Assembly (NCBI RefSeq): GCF_020497125.1
Contig: NC_059082.1
Span: forward strand, 48,072,524-48,136,523
DNA length: 64,000 bases
Direction of reading: 5' to 3'
Origin: Mauremys mutica
Lineage: Eukaryota > Chordata > Testudines > Geoemydidae
The stretch's first letter is position 1. Each line of letters starts with the position of its first letter. A program made the position numbers and the translations under genes. Positions 35,674 to 45,160 of the stretch are shown in pieces. The notes beneath the pieces were generated by a model, which saw only the letters and a list, made by a program, of their open reading frames with translations, had not been told where the DNA came from and did no database searches.

Positions 35674-36625
35674 GGCCGCATGCAAGCTGAATTCCGGACC
35701 TGTGTCTGTGAGATCTGTAACACCAGAGCCGCAGGCACTCAATATTAAGATGCAAAATGCGACCTTGTAGTGAAATCACATGTGCTATGTAAGGAGAATA
35801 GTACTGTTCACTGTGAAAGAGTATAATCATTGTTCTGTAAAATGTATCTTTTTAAAATACTTCTCTCCCTTTTTTCCCTCCCTCGTGCAGCTGCAAATTT
35901 TTCAAGCCTCCCTACTCCATCCCAAAGGCTAGCACAGATAAGGCGGAGGAAAAAAGACGCGAGATGAAATGTTCTCGGATATAATGGAAGTAACCTGCAA
36001 GGAAAGAGCTCATCTGAATGAGTGGAAGGAGGTGGTATCAAATTACAGGAAAGATGCCAGTGAACGTGAGAGGAGGGACACCCGAGATGAGAGGTGGCGG
36101 CAGGAAGATCGGCAGGAAGATCAGAGGTGGCGGCAGGAAGATCAGCGGTGGCGGGATGCAACTTTGGGGCTGCTGCGTAATCAAACTGACATGCTCCAGC
36201 ATTTGGTGGAGCTTCAGGAACGGCAGCAGGATCACAGAGTGCCGCTGCAGCCCCTGTATAACCACCCTCTCCCCTCACCATGTTCCTTAGCCTCCTCACC
36301 CAGACGTGTAAGAACGCGTGGGGGGAGGCTCCGTGCACCCGCCTACTCCACCCCCGTGGACAGCCCAACCAAAAGGCTGTCATTAATGTGAAATTTTTTT
36401 AGTGGCCTTTTCCTTCCCTCCTATCCTCCTCCCAAACCATTTTGGGCTACCTTCTCAGTTCTCTCCCTCTTTTTATAATGAATTAATAAAGAATACATGA
36501 TTTTTAAACGATAGTGACTTTATTTCCTTAAGCAAGCTGTAATCGAAGGGGGAGGGTGGGTTGCTTACAGGGAATGAGTCAATCAAGGGGGGTGGGGGTT
36601 CATCAAGGGGAAACAAACACAGCAG

Positions 36626-38074
36626 TCACACCCTACCCTGGCCAGTGATGAAGCTCGTTTTCAAAGCTTCTCTGATGCGCACCGCTTCCTGGTGAGCTCT
36701 TCTAATCTCCCTGGTGTCTGGCTGTGCGTAATCAGCGGCCAGGTGATTTGCCTCAGCCTCCCACCCCGCCATAAAGGTCTCCCCCTTACTCTCACAGAGA
36801 TTGTGGAAAACACAGCAAGCAGCAATAACAATGGGGACATTGGTTTGGCTGAGGTCTGAGCGAGTCAGTAATGTGCGCCAGCGCGCCTTTAAACGGCCAA
36901 AGGCACATTCTACCACCATTCTGTACTTGCTCAGCCTGTAGTTGAACAGTTCCTGACCACTGTCCAGGCTGCCTGTGTATGGCTTCATGAGCCATGGCAT
37001 CAAGGGGTAGGCTGGGTGCCCCAGGATAACGACAGGCATTTCAGCATCCCCAACTGTTATTTTCTGGTCTGGGAAGTAATTCCCTTGCTGCAGCCGTTTA
37101 AACAGAGTAGTGCTTTTGAAGATGTGAGCGTCATGAACCCTTCCCGGCCATCCCACGTGGATGTTGGTGAAACGTCCCTTGTGATCCACCAGTGCTTGCA
37201 GCACCATTGAAAAGTACCCCTTGCGGTTTACGTACTGGGTGCCCTGGTGCTCCGGTGCCAAGATAGGGATATGGGTTCCATCTATCGCCCCACCACAGTT
37301 AGGGAATCCCATTGTAGCAAAGCCATCCACTATGGCCTGCACGTTTCCCAGAGTCACAACCTTTCGTAGCAGCAGCTTAATGATTGCTTTGGCTACTTGC
37401 ATCACAGCAGCCCCCACAGTAGATTTTCCAACTCCAAATTGATTCCCGACTGACCGGTAGCTGTCTGGCGCTGCAAGCTTCCAGAGGGCTATTGCCACTC
37501 GCTTCTCCACTGTGAGGGCTGCTCTCATCTTGGTATTATGGCGTTTCAGGGCAGGTGAAAGTAAGTCACAAAGTTCCATGAAAGTGCCCTTCCACATGCG
37601 AAAGTTTCGCACCCACTGCGAATCGTCCCACACCTGCAAAACTATGCGGTCCCACCAGTCTGTGCTTGTTTCCCGGGCCCAAACTCGGCGTTCAATGGCT
37701 AGAACCTGCCCCATTACCATCAGGATCGCCAAAGCGCAGGGCCCCGTGGTTTGAGAGAATTCAGTGTCCATGTCCTCATCACTGTGATCGCCTCGCTGCC
37801 GTAGCCGCCTCCTCCTCGCCTGGCTTTGCAAGTCCTGGTTCAGCATAGACTGCACGAGAATGCGCGAGGTGTTTAAAACGTCCACGATTGCGGTATTGAG
37901 CTGAGCAAGGTCAATGCTTGCTGTGCTATGGCATCTGCACAGTTCACCCAGGAAAAAAGGCGCGAAACGGTTGTCTGCTGCTTTCACGGAGGGAGGGGTG
38001 AGGCTGTACCCAGAACCACCCGCGACAATGATTTTTGCCCCATCAGGCACTGGGATCTCAACCCAGAATTCCAA
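36626..38074 (-). CDS. Harbinger transposase (DDE_Tnp_4 type), copy 1
   Basis: An uninterrupted 482-codon frame. A basic patch (RRRRLRQR, residues 87-94) is followed by a helix-turn-helix-like region (residues 180-230, QFGVGKSTVGAAV) and the DDE domain: GGAIDGTHIPI (Asp265), GRVHDAHIF (Asp315) and VVECAFGRLK (Glu389). The PIF/Harbinger family usually has Asp in the GD-x-x-Y motif, 36 residues before the Glu; copy 1 has His353 (LGHPAYPL) where copy 2 has Asp. The frame is open but catalysis is doubtful. Related to the host gene HARBI1. No intron is apparent. It is convergent with ORF1; their stops are about 235 nt apart. Confidence 0.9.
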   Translation of the reverse strand: MEFWVEIPVPDGAKIIVAGGSGYSLTPPSVKAADNRFAPFFLGELCRCHSTASIDLAQLNTAIVDVLNTSRILVQSMLNQDLQSQARRRRLRQRGDHSDEDMDTEFSQTTGPCALAILMVMGQVLAIERRVWARETSTDWWDRIVLQVWDDSQWVRNFRMWKGTFMELCDLLSPALKRHNTKMRAALTVEKRVAIALWKLAAPDSYRSVGNQFGVGKSTVGAAVMQVAKAIIKLLLRKVVTLGNVQAIVDGFATMGFPNCGGAIDGTHIPILAPEHQGTQYVNRKGYFSMVLQALVDHKGRFTNIHVGWPGRVHDAHIFKSTTLFKRLQQGNYFPDQKITVGDAEMPVVILGHPAYPLMPWLMKPYTGSLDSGQELFNYRLSKYRMVVECAFGRLKARWRTLLTRSDLSQTNVPIVIAACCVFHNLCESKGETFMAGWEAEANHLAADYAQPDTREIRRAHQEAVRIREALKTSFITGQGRV

Positions 38075-38846
38075 GAGGTGGGGGAGACTGCAGGAACTAT
38101 GGGATAGCTACGGGATAGCTACCCACAGTGCAAAGCTCCGGAAATCGACGCTAGCCTCGGACCATGGACGCACACTGCCGAATTACTGTGCGTGGTGTGG
38201 CCGCGTGCACTCGACTTTAAACAATCTGTTTTACAAAACCGGTTTCTGTATAATCGGAATAATCCTGTAGTGTAGACGTACCCTTAGTCTGGGCCCAATC
38301 CTTCCCCGGTACAGTTCTTGTTAGTTCCAGCTCAGGTGATAACTAGGGGATTTCTCATGACTGGCAGCCCCATTTGTTCTGTTACACACCCTTTTATACC
38401 TTTGGCACAAGGCGGGAATCCTTTGTGTCTCTCTGGGTTCCCACCCTTCCTTCTAAATGGAAAAGCACCAGGTTTAAGATGGATCATGTTCACATGTCCT
38501 GTGACACTTCATTACTCACTGGCTGGCACCCATGTATACAGGAAGGTTTACAAGTAAACAGAGCCATTTACAACCAATTGTCCTAGTTAATGGGAGCCAT
38601 CAAGATTTCAAGCCACCATTAATGACCCACACTTTGCATAGTTACAATAGGACTTCAGAGTAATACTTCATATTTCTAGCTTCAGATACAAGAATGCTAC
38701 ATTCATACAAATAGGATGAACACACTCAGTAGATTATAAGCTTTGTAATACCTTACAAGAGGCCTTTTGCATAAAGCATATTCCAGTTACATTATATTTA
38801 CACTCATAAGCATATTTCCATAAAACATATGGAGCACAACGTCACA

Positions 38847-39206
38847 CTCTCCTCCTGAATTTACTGCCAGAGACTTGGACACTGTCCATGGTGGAGGCAG
38901 TACATGTAAAATCCTTGTTTGTTTCTGGTCACACCCTCTGACATTCTATACCTTGGGGGAACATGGTGTAACCCCCATATTCCTCATTTTCATATAATCA
39001 TGATCTTACATATAAGCATGCCTTGTAAGGTATTGGGGAAAGGTTATGATCTGCTGAAAGTCATTTCTCTATCCATATATGTATATCATTAATGCATATG
39101 AAGTTATGAGAATTGTGTTGTATGGTTGTCACTAAAACATGCTGTAAATTGGGGGAAATCAGACAGATATTAGCTCCCCAGAGGCCTAAGCAAGGAAAGT
39201 AACCAG
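38847..39206 (-). other. gypsy copy 2, 3' internal remnant and polypurine tract
   Basis: The first 95 bases match 347-440 of copy 1, then the two copies diverge. The right edge is the provirus insertion site (ccag, 39203-39206). No reading frame of note is present. Confidence 0.55.
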
Positions 39207-39641
39207 TGTTGAGTCTGAACTCTTTATGCACTGAAACTTAACTCAGACTACATGTCTCTGTCTGAAACTTTTAATCAAAAGTTTTGACCTGCGAACTACT
39301 CATGACCCTTCCCCTCCCAATAGGTAGCCATAAGTAGCCACCTCCTCCTTTGTCTTCTCCAATTTGCATTTTAACCTGTTTTATCCCGTAGAATCTTGAT
39401 TGATTATGCATGACCATTATGATCTGTTAATCACTTTGTTTACTTCTGTGTATAAACATTGATGCTCACCCCTAATAAACTTGCCACACTTACTCCGAAG
39501 CTCTGCTTTTAAGCTAAGGATGGTGTGAGCCCGTTGATCAACGAATTGTTGTCTGGTCTCTGACAGATTTCTGAGCCCTATACCAACTCCGCACAAACTC
39601 GGGTGCTGGAGAGGTGAGTAGGACTTGCTTTTTACCTAACA
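39207..39641 (+). repeat. 5' LTR of the provirus
   Basis: TGTTGAGTC...CTAACA, 435 bp. A TATAAA-like box at 39451-39456 and an AATAAA signal at 39474-39479 lie about 20 bases apart, so the U3-R part is compact. A strong splice-donor-like word (GAGAG/GTGAGT) lies near 39611-39620, inside U5. Confidence 0.9.
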
Positions 39642-39644
39642 ATT

Positions 39645-39662
39645 TGGGGGCTCGTCCGGGAT
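39645..39662 (+). promoter_or_regulatory. Primer binding site, tRNA-Pro
   Basis: TGGGGGCTCGTCCGGGAT starts three bases after the LTR. It equals the tRNA-Pro primer site known from gammaretroviruses. Confidence 0.92.
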
Positions 39663-39814
39663 TCCTTCTGGTGCGGTGCCTCTGTCCAGTGGTCAGACCA
39701 CTCATATACGAATTGGCAGGCGCCACGGGAGATTTCTCCCAGCCAATTCAATATTGAGGGGTCGTGTACTGGACAGCAGGATAAACGCCAGTTGGAGGGC
39801 TCCTGTCAGACACC

Positions 39815-40408
39815 ATGGGTCAAGGGACTAGCGTGCCTCTTGAGAGTCCGCTGGGGATTGTAAATAAGTTATGGATTGAAGGGAAACTCCCAGTACAGAC
39901 AGGAATGTCTAGGAGGAAGTTGTACACACTGTGTGTAAGGAATTGGACTGGGTATACCGCGGTATTGGCCGACCCGGAGATGAGGTGGCCTTCGTATGGC
40001 TCTTTCGAACAGGCTGCCTTAAGAGGAGTAAGGAGCCAGATCGAAAAAGACCATCCGGGACAGTTATGTTACTGGTTTTGTTGGGACACAGCAGCAGAGC
40101 TGTGGAAATCTTTAAAAATTATGGCAGTCAGGTATTCTTCCGGGAGTGAACCCCCTCCATGTTATTTCGATGAAGGGTGTAAACCATGGCGTGTTTTAAC
40201 TCGTCAGTTGGTCCCCACTGCACCTGCCCCTATTCCTCCGCAAGGGGACTCTCTCCAGAGCGCAGAGGGGAATCTGCAGGACTCCAGATTGGAATCTCTG
40301 CAGAGGGATAAGGAGGAATTGGAGGGGCACACCTCGGAAGGAGTTTTGCATGGGAGAAAGAAAGGGAAAGTAGTAAAAAGAAAGAGAAAAAGGAAGAATA
40401 TAAGTTGA
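39815..40408 (+). pseudogene. Provirus gag, matrix part
   Basis: The frame begins MGQG, a myristoylation-type start typical of gammaretroviral Gag that targets the plasma membrane. About 120 matrix-like residues follow (with WTGYTAVLADPEMRWPSYG). Around residue 170 the sequence turns Lys/Arg-rich and ends in a stop at 40406-40408; the neighbouring frame continues into the nucleocapsid part. The whole capsid, with its major homology region, is absent. The matrix and nucleocapsid parts are in different frames, so the deletion also shifted the frame. Confidence 0.85.
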
Positions 40409-40707
40409 TGGCTTTAGCTTTTCGCGGTGGTATTCGAGGCAGAAGCCGTGGCCGTGGCAGGGAATTTCAGGGTGCTCGGGGAAGAGGGTCCTGGCAACCC
40501 CAGCCATCAGGAAATTGTTTTCAGTGCGGACAGCCCGGTCACTTTAAACGTGAATGCCCCTGGGGACGCCCAGAGGGTCCGGTCGCATCCGCAGATACTT
40601 ACACCAGGGACAAATACACCGCTGCACCACCAGCCCAGCCCGTTCCTCAGGCCTGGATCAACTACGGGCAACAGCAGCAGCAGCAGCAAACTCAGCCTTC
40701 TCAATGA
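40405..40707 (+). pseudogene. Provirus gag, nucleocapsid part, ending in UGA
   Basis: The frame has an Arg/Gly-rich stretch (RGGIRGRSRGRGREF) and one CCHC zinc knuckle (CFQCGQPGHFKREC), then a Gln-rich tail (seven Gln). It ends with TGA at 40705-40707 followed by CGG. The same frame is open after this stop into the protease, as in gammaretroviruses that make Gag-Pol by read-through. Confidence 0.85.
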
Positions 40708-41140
40708 CGGTACCCCGGGGGCGAAGGCAAACAATGTGATGGTCTTATTTCCTTAATGTCTTTAGCCGGCTCTTTCCTCACTTTCTCCCCTCCCAGCAAA
40801 GAGCCTCGTCTAACCCTTTCAGTCCAGGGACTGCCTGTCTGTTTCCTCATTGATACTGGAGCTACTTTCTCTCTTTTAAATCATGCCCCCTCTCCCTGGC
40901 TATCCTCTGAGGTTAAAACTGCAACTGGGGTGGAAGGCAACCCACAGTCTCTGGGACTCACTTTGCCTCTAAATGTTATTTATGCTGATAAATGTTTTTT
41001 CTCACCGTTTTCTTTTTTCCCCAGCTTGTCCGATCCCTTTGATGGGCCGGGATTTACTCTGTAAGCTTGAGGCTACTTTAACCTGTACTCCTGAAGGGGT
41101 AGGATTATTGATGACAGTGTTAGGAGATTCGGCCCCAACT
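40708..41140 (+). pseudogene. Provirus protease
   Basis: In frame with the nucleocapsid, after the UGA, the sequence reaches the retropepsin active site LIDTGATFSLL (near 40850). The frame runs out at 41064, while the conserved C-terminal GRDLL-type motif (PLMGRDLLCKLEA) is in the next frame (from about 41030), so a frameshift separates the halves. A second shift near 41160-41190 returns to the frame of the reverse transcriptase. Confidence 0.85.
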
Positions 41141-41148
41141 CAGGGTAA

Positions 41149-43110
41149 TTGGGAAACCCCCCCTCTCTCTCCCCTGACCTCACTGACTTGCCTTTAACCC
41201 TCTGGGGAATTTCTGACACTGATGTTGGCCTGCTCCTTTCGGCAGAGCCAGTAAGGATTCAAGTGAAGCCCTCCTTAGCCCCCCCGTCAGTCCCCCAATA
41301 CCCCCTGTCGCTGGAAGCCCGGAAAGGCATCCGCCCCATTGTCGAGGGATTCATTGCACAAAAGCTAGTCCGCCCTCAGCGCACTCCCTGTAATACCCCT
41401 ATACTGCCTGTCAAAAAACCTCCTAAAAAGGACGGAGACCCTATTCGTTGGCACTTTGTACAGGATCTACGGGTTATTAATAACTATGTGGTCCCTCTTC
41501 ATGCAGTAGTTCCTGATCCAGCTACTATCATCAGCCAAATCCCCTGGGATGCTGAGTGGTTCACTGTTATTGACTTAAAATCAGCCTTTTTCAGCATTCC
41601 TGTGCACCCAGACTCTCAATATCTCTTTGGTTTCACCTGGGAGGGACAAAGTTATGTCTGGCAACGACTTCCTCAAGGCTACAGAGACAGCCCCACGATT
41701 TTCAGCCAATGCCTACGCCACGACTTGGAAGGCTTCACCAGTCCGCAGGGATCCACGTTAGTCCTATACGTAGATGACATCCTACTAGGTAACCGCGAAG
41801 AAGCCGCCCTCCGCATCGATGGTAAGGCACTTTTATTATACCTACACACCAGAGGCCACAAGGTAGACCCTAACAAGATTCAGTGGGTCTCACAAAAGGT
41901 TCGATATCTGGGTTTCCTGTTAACCCCAGAGGGGAGACAAATGGACCCAGCCCGCATAAAGACTATCCAAAACTGCCCTCTGCCAAACACCAAGAAACAA
42001 CTTCGAGGTTTCTTAGGATTAATTGGCTTCTGTCGCCCTTGGTTGCTGTCCTGCGGGGAGTTGAGCAAACCGCTCCACCGACTCACTGCTAACCTTGCTC
42101 CTGACCCTTTGCAGTGGTCCCCAGACACGATCCAAGCCTTTCAGTTACTCAAGGACAGTGTGGCCTCCTCCATGTCTCTCCGCCCCCCCAATTACAGCAA
42201 ACCCTTTCACCTTTTTGTCCACGAGAGGGGCGGAATTGCTAGTGGCGTCCTTACCCAGCTGAGCGGGCCCCACCATTTCCCGCTTGCTTTTTACTCCCAG
42301 CAGATCGACCCTGTCGCTCAGGGAACCCCATCCTGCACCCGGACTCTGGCAGCAGCTGCCCTGCTGATCACAAAGGCAAAGAGCCTGACCCTGGGTCATT
42401 TTACCACGGTCTGGACCTCTCATGCCTTGTCAGCCCTTCTGCGTAGGGGCACGACCCAAGTCTTTTCGGCCCATCGTCAGCAGCAGCTAGAGGCCAAACT
42501 CCTAGAAGACACTAACCTAATTTTTAAAAGGTGTGGGCCCCTTAATCCAGCTACCTTGCTTCCTGACCTGCCAGTCCTCCAGGATCAGCACAACTGTGTG
42601 AAAGTAGTTCATAGCATCTTACAAATAAAAAACAACCTGTTTGACGTGCCACTGGACAACCCTGATTGCATCCTCTTCTCGGACGGAAGCTCCTTCTATG
42701 TTGATGACAAGCGTTTCACCGGTTATGCAGTCACCTCTGAATGGGACATTCAAGAGGCCGCCTCACTGCCAGGCAACTGGGGAGCCCAAGCCGCCGAACT
42801 CTATGCCCTGGCCCGAGCTTGCCAGTTGGCCGCTGGTAAGACCGTTACCATTTTTACTGATAGCAAGTATGCTTTTACCCTGTACTGGTACCCGCTGCTG
42901 AACTACAGTCGTGGGAAAGCCTCGGAGCCACTCTGGTCAAAGGGACCTGGCTTATGCCGGATGGCCGAGCCTGCCTCCCTCGCTCCACATACCCTGTGGC
43001 AGTTCGCTGGCACCATGATAAGGGGGGTCACTACGGCACGCACGCCCTTGTGGACACCATCGCTCGCTTTTGGTATGCTCCAGGCATTCAACCCTACTGC
43101 CTGTCAATAG
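41149..43110 (+). pseudogene. Provirus pol: reverse transcriptase and RNase H
   Basis: A long 653-codon frame. Reverse transcriptase motifs appear in order: FTVIDLKSAFFSIPVH (near residue 140), LPQGYRDSPTIFSQ (near 175), the catalytic YVDD (near 207) and LGFLLTPEGRQMDP. The connection domain and RNase H follow (LFSDGSS near 506, FTDSKYAF near 569). After FTDSKYAFTL the sequence jumps to unrelated residues, so the end of RNase H and the start of integrase are deleted with a frame change. The polymerase part looks intact; the protein as a whole is not. Confidence 0.9.
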
Positions 43111-43331
43111 TGAAAGCATGCAGCACATGTCAGCGTAATGAACCTGCTCCGCCTCTTAACAAAATTAAGGGTAAAAAACCTCCGCCTGCTGCTCCATTTC
43201 AACATCTTCAAATTGACTTTGCACATATGCCAAAGGCTTTTGGGAAAAAGCACCTTCTTGTTTTGGTTTGCCCTCTGACAATAGGGAGCTTAAGCTTACA
43301 TTGGCTAAATACTGTCAGGAAACAGGGTTAA
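42954..43331 (+). pseudogene. Provirus integrase, zinc domain and start of core
   Basis: A different frame from the reverse transcriptase. It holds the His-His-Cys-Cys zinc-binding domain (WHHDKGGHYGTHALVD ... CSTCQRNE) and the start of the catalytic core with the first Asp (LQIDFAHMPKAFG near 43215). It then runs into a deletion at about 43265; the second core Asp and the Glu were not found. Integration in trans by another provirus is implied. Confidence 0.85.
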
Positions 43332-43930
43332 ACTGGCCTCAGGTACTTCCCTTGGTCCTGTTTCACCTTCGTACTCGCCCAACCCGTGTATTGGGATTAT
43401 CCCCCTTTGAACTGCTCTATGGACACCCCCCTTTCAAAGGCGGGGCGCTACCACGTGCTGATGTTTCACTATTGGGAGGGGATCATATGACCGTGTGCCA
43501 GTTTCTCTCCCTACAGGCTCGCCTCCGTACCCTTTGGAAAGCCTCGCAGTTTTCCCAGACCGTGCCACTAGAAGAACAGATCCACCCATTCCAACCAGGG
43601 GACTTCGTCTGGGCCAAAAAGTTCGTTCGTGGGAACGCCCTCCAGCCGAGGTTTACTGGACCCCACCAGGTTCTTTTAACAACCCAGACTGCAGTGTTCC
43701 TGGAAGGACGCAAATCCTGGATCCACCACTCCCACGTCAAGCCAGCCGTAGTGGACCACAGTGACGAACCAGCAGCTCTTGCCACCACTGAGGATACTGC
43801 CTCTAACCAGTGGACCAGCTTACCTCTTTCAGACATCAGACTTAAATTGACTCAAAAAAATGAGAGGACCTTTTATTCTGACAACTGTATGTTTTTTATT
43901 ATGCCTTTTTATTTTATTTTCTGCTTATGA
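43268..43930 (+). pseudogene. Provirus integrase C-terminal part
   Basis: The frame resumes after the core deletion with the GLNWPQVLPLVLFHLRTRPT segment (typical of the end of the gammaretroviral core) and the Trp/Pro-rich C-terminal DNA-binding domain (FQPGDFVWAKKF, then FTGPHQVLLTTQTAVF). The reading frame overlaps the env start at 43860 by about 70 bases, a usual gammaretroviral arrangement. Confidence 0.85.
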
Positions 43931-44267
43931 AAAATGCTATGTTTTTGTAAACAACACCTACCCTGACACTTTTCAACGTACCAAACATCTAAGGGAAATG
44001 GCTAAGAACTACTCCTCTGGCCAGCCACCTTATGATTGGTGGGGAGCCTTATGGAATTGGCTGCCTGGATTTGGGTGGGTTAAAAAACTCTTGGTGGGTG
44101 TTGTTGGGGCCATAGTAATCCTTATAATACTGTGTTGCTGTATTCAATGTGTCCCCTCCCTCATAAACTCATGTGGGTCAGTTTATTCTTTTTCTACTTC
44201 AGCCAAAGGCCTTACTCTCTTCAAGTTGGCCCAGGCTGAAATTGCCAAGCAACCTTTGGCTCCTTAA
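43860..44267 (+). pseudogene. Provirus env, reduced to signal peptide and membrane anchor
   Basis: An open 135-codon frame. The first 21 or so residues form a signal peptide; a short luminal part with two possible N-glycosylation sites (NNTY, NYSS) and a Trp-rich membrane-proximal stretch follows; residues about 73-96 form a transmembrane helix with a Cys cluster; a cytoplasmic tail ends the frame. The surface subunit, cleavage site and fusion peptide are absent. It cannot act in entry. The frame is intact despite the large deletion. Confidence 0.85.
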
Positions 44268-44318
44268 AATAGGGTGTAGCTTTGGTAAATAGTTATCCCA
44301 AAGCTACAAATGGGGGAA
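44268..44318 (+). promoter_or_regulatory. Region before 3' LTR with polypurine tract
   Basis: The purine-rich AAATGGGGGAA (44308-44318) abuts the 3' LTR and is the likely plus-strand primer. Confidence 0.75.
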
Positions 44319-44753
44319 TGTTGAGTCTGAACTCTTTATGCACTGAAACTTAACTCAGACTACATGTCTCTGTCTGAAACTTTTAATCAAAAGTTTTGAC
44401 CTGCGAACTACTCATGACCCTTCCCCTCCCAATAGGTAGCCATAAGTAGCCACCTCCTCCTTTGTCTTCTCCAATTTGCATTTTAACCTGTTTTATCCCG
44501 TAGAATCTTGATTGATTATGCATGACCATTATGATCTGTTAATCACTTTGTTTACTTCTGTGTATAAACATTGATGCTCACCCCTAATAAACTTGCCACA
44601 CTTACTCCGAAGCTCTGCTTTTAAGCTAAGGATGGTGTGAGCCCGTTGATCAACGAATTGTTGTCTGGTCTCTGACAGATTTCTGAGCCCTATACCAACT
44701 CCGCACAAACTCGGGTGCTGGAGAGGTGAGTAGGACTTGCTTTTTACCTAACA
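44319..44753 (+). repeat. 3' LTR of the provirus
   Basis: 435 bp, TGTTGAGTC...CTAACA, with no difference found from the 5' LTR when compared by eye. Confidence 0.9.
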
Positions 44754-45160
44754 CCAGCACCTGGGTGGGATGTGAAACAGCCCATCAACAGCCATTGTCC
44801 AGCAAGAGCTACAATGCAATGACTCACCTGCATGAGGCCCCACCAGGGAAATTGCTCAACCTTGCTGGGAGAGACTCAGCAATGCCCCACAGACACACAT
44901 GCCCCAGCCCACTCTGCTCAACCTCGCCAGCTCCCGGCATTGCTCAGGGGCAGGGGCTTTGGGGAAGAGGTGGAGTGGGGGCGGTGTGGGAAGAGGCTGG
45001 GCAGAGCAGGGTTGCTCGCTGCTGTCGGCGCCAGGCACCCCGCTAACCCCCCAGGCCACCCTGGACCCCACGTCCCCCTGAAGCATAAGGTAGGGGTAGG
45101 CATCCTATGGATGGGACGGATCCACTTGGGCACCACCAAAAATTATACAAACCTGCCGCC
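44754..45160 (-). other. gypsy copy 2 internal segment, 3' of protease
   Basis: Sequence between the provirus and the protease region. It includes a G/C-rich part (44930-45080). The frames seen on both strands have no recognisable domain. Confidence 0.4.

Larger units (their letters stand above)
32074..36391 (+). pseudogene. Harbinger ORF1, Myb/SANT-like protein, copy 1
   Basis: Harbinger elements encode a Myb/SANT-like protein that helps the transposase bind DNA and enter the nucleus. Here the first part (from about 32074) has the tri-helix Trp pattern (DLIAIWGEDSVLTELRSK), then a 5-nt deletion relative to the expected frame near 32240. The next frame (KELRQAYQKTKEANG) is cut by the hAT at 32472-34878 and resumes at about 34887. 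A donor at 35019 (TCTG/GTGAGTG) and an acceptor near 35890 (CTCGTGCAG) join it to a last exon, whose frame shifts near 35957, with repeated RWRQED units and an end near 36390. It cannot be functional. Confidence 0.8.
31669..38283. mobile_element. PIF/Harbinger transposon, copy 1, three gene regions
   Basis: Ends GGCCTGGTCTACACTA and GTGTAGACGTACCC are inverted partners, and TTA flanks both sides (31666-31668, 38284-38286). It carries a plus-strand Myb/SANT gene (split by a hAT), a minus-strand transposase, and a third minus-strand frame between them that copy 2 shares. The insertion split LTR sequence that is continuous at 47510-47570 (gypsy copy 2 5' LTR). Confidence 0.93.
29926..38846 (-). 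repeat. 3' LTR of gypsy copy 2, interrupted
   Basis: LTR sequence is present at 29926-30467, 31615-31668 and 38284-38846, matching the 5' LTR at 46987-48149. The first break is a solo LTR, the second a Harbinger. The inner edge (TCACA at 38842-38846) is followed by CTCTCCTCCTGAA, a polypurine tract on the minus strand. Confidence 0.82.
39207..44753 (+). mobile_element. Endogenous retrovirus, gamma-like, identical LTRs, internally deleted
   Basis: Two 435-bp LTRs (39207-39641, 44319-44753) appear identical base for base. The 4-bp duplication ccag flanks the provirus (39203-39206, 44754-44757). The primer site matches tRNA-Pro. Order: gag (matrix, then nucleocapsid), protease, reverse transcriptase, RNase H, integrase pieces, and a residual env overlapping the end of pol. 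The capsid, part of RNase H, most of the integrase core and most of env are missing, so it is not autonomous. The 4-bp duplication, tRNA-Pro site, single CCHC knuckle and in-frame gag-pol stop fit class I (gammaretrovirus-like). Confidence 0.92.

Noticed and set aside
35486..35830. 114-codon minus frame in the Harbinger middle
   Set aside because: Copy 2 does not keep this frame through the G-rich tract; only the short region around the ATG at 35671 is shared and useful.
39207..44753. Possibility that the provirus is replication-competent
   Set aside because: Capsid, integrase core and nearly all of env are missing and several frame breaks are present.
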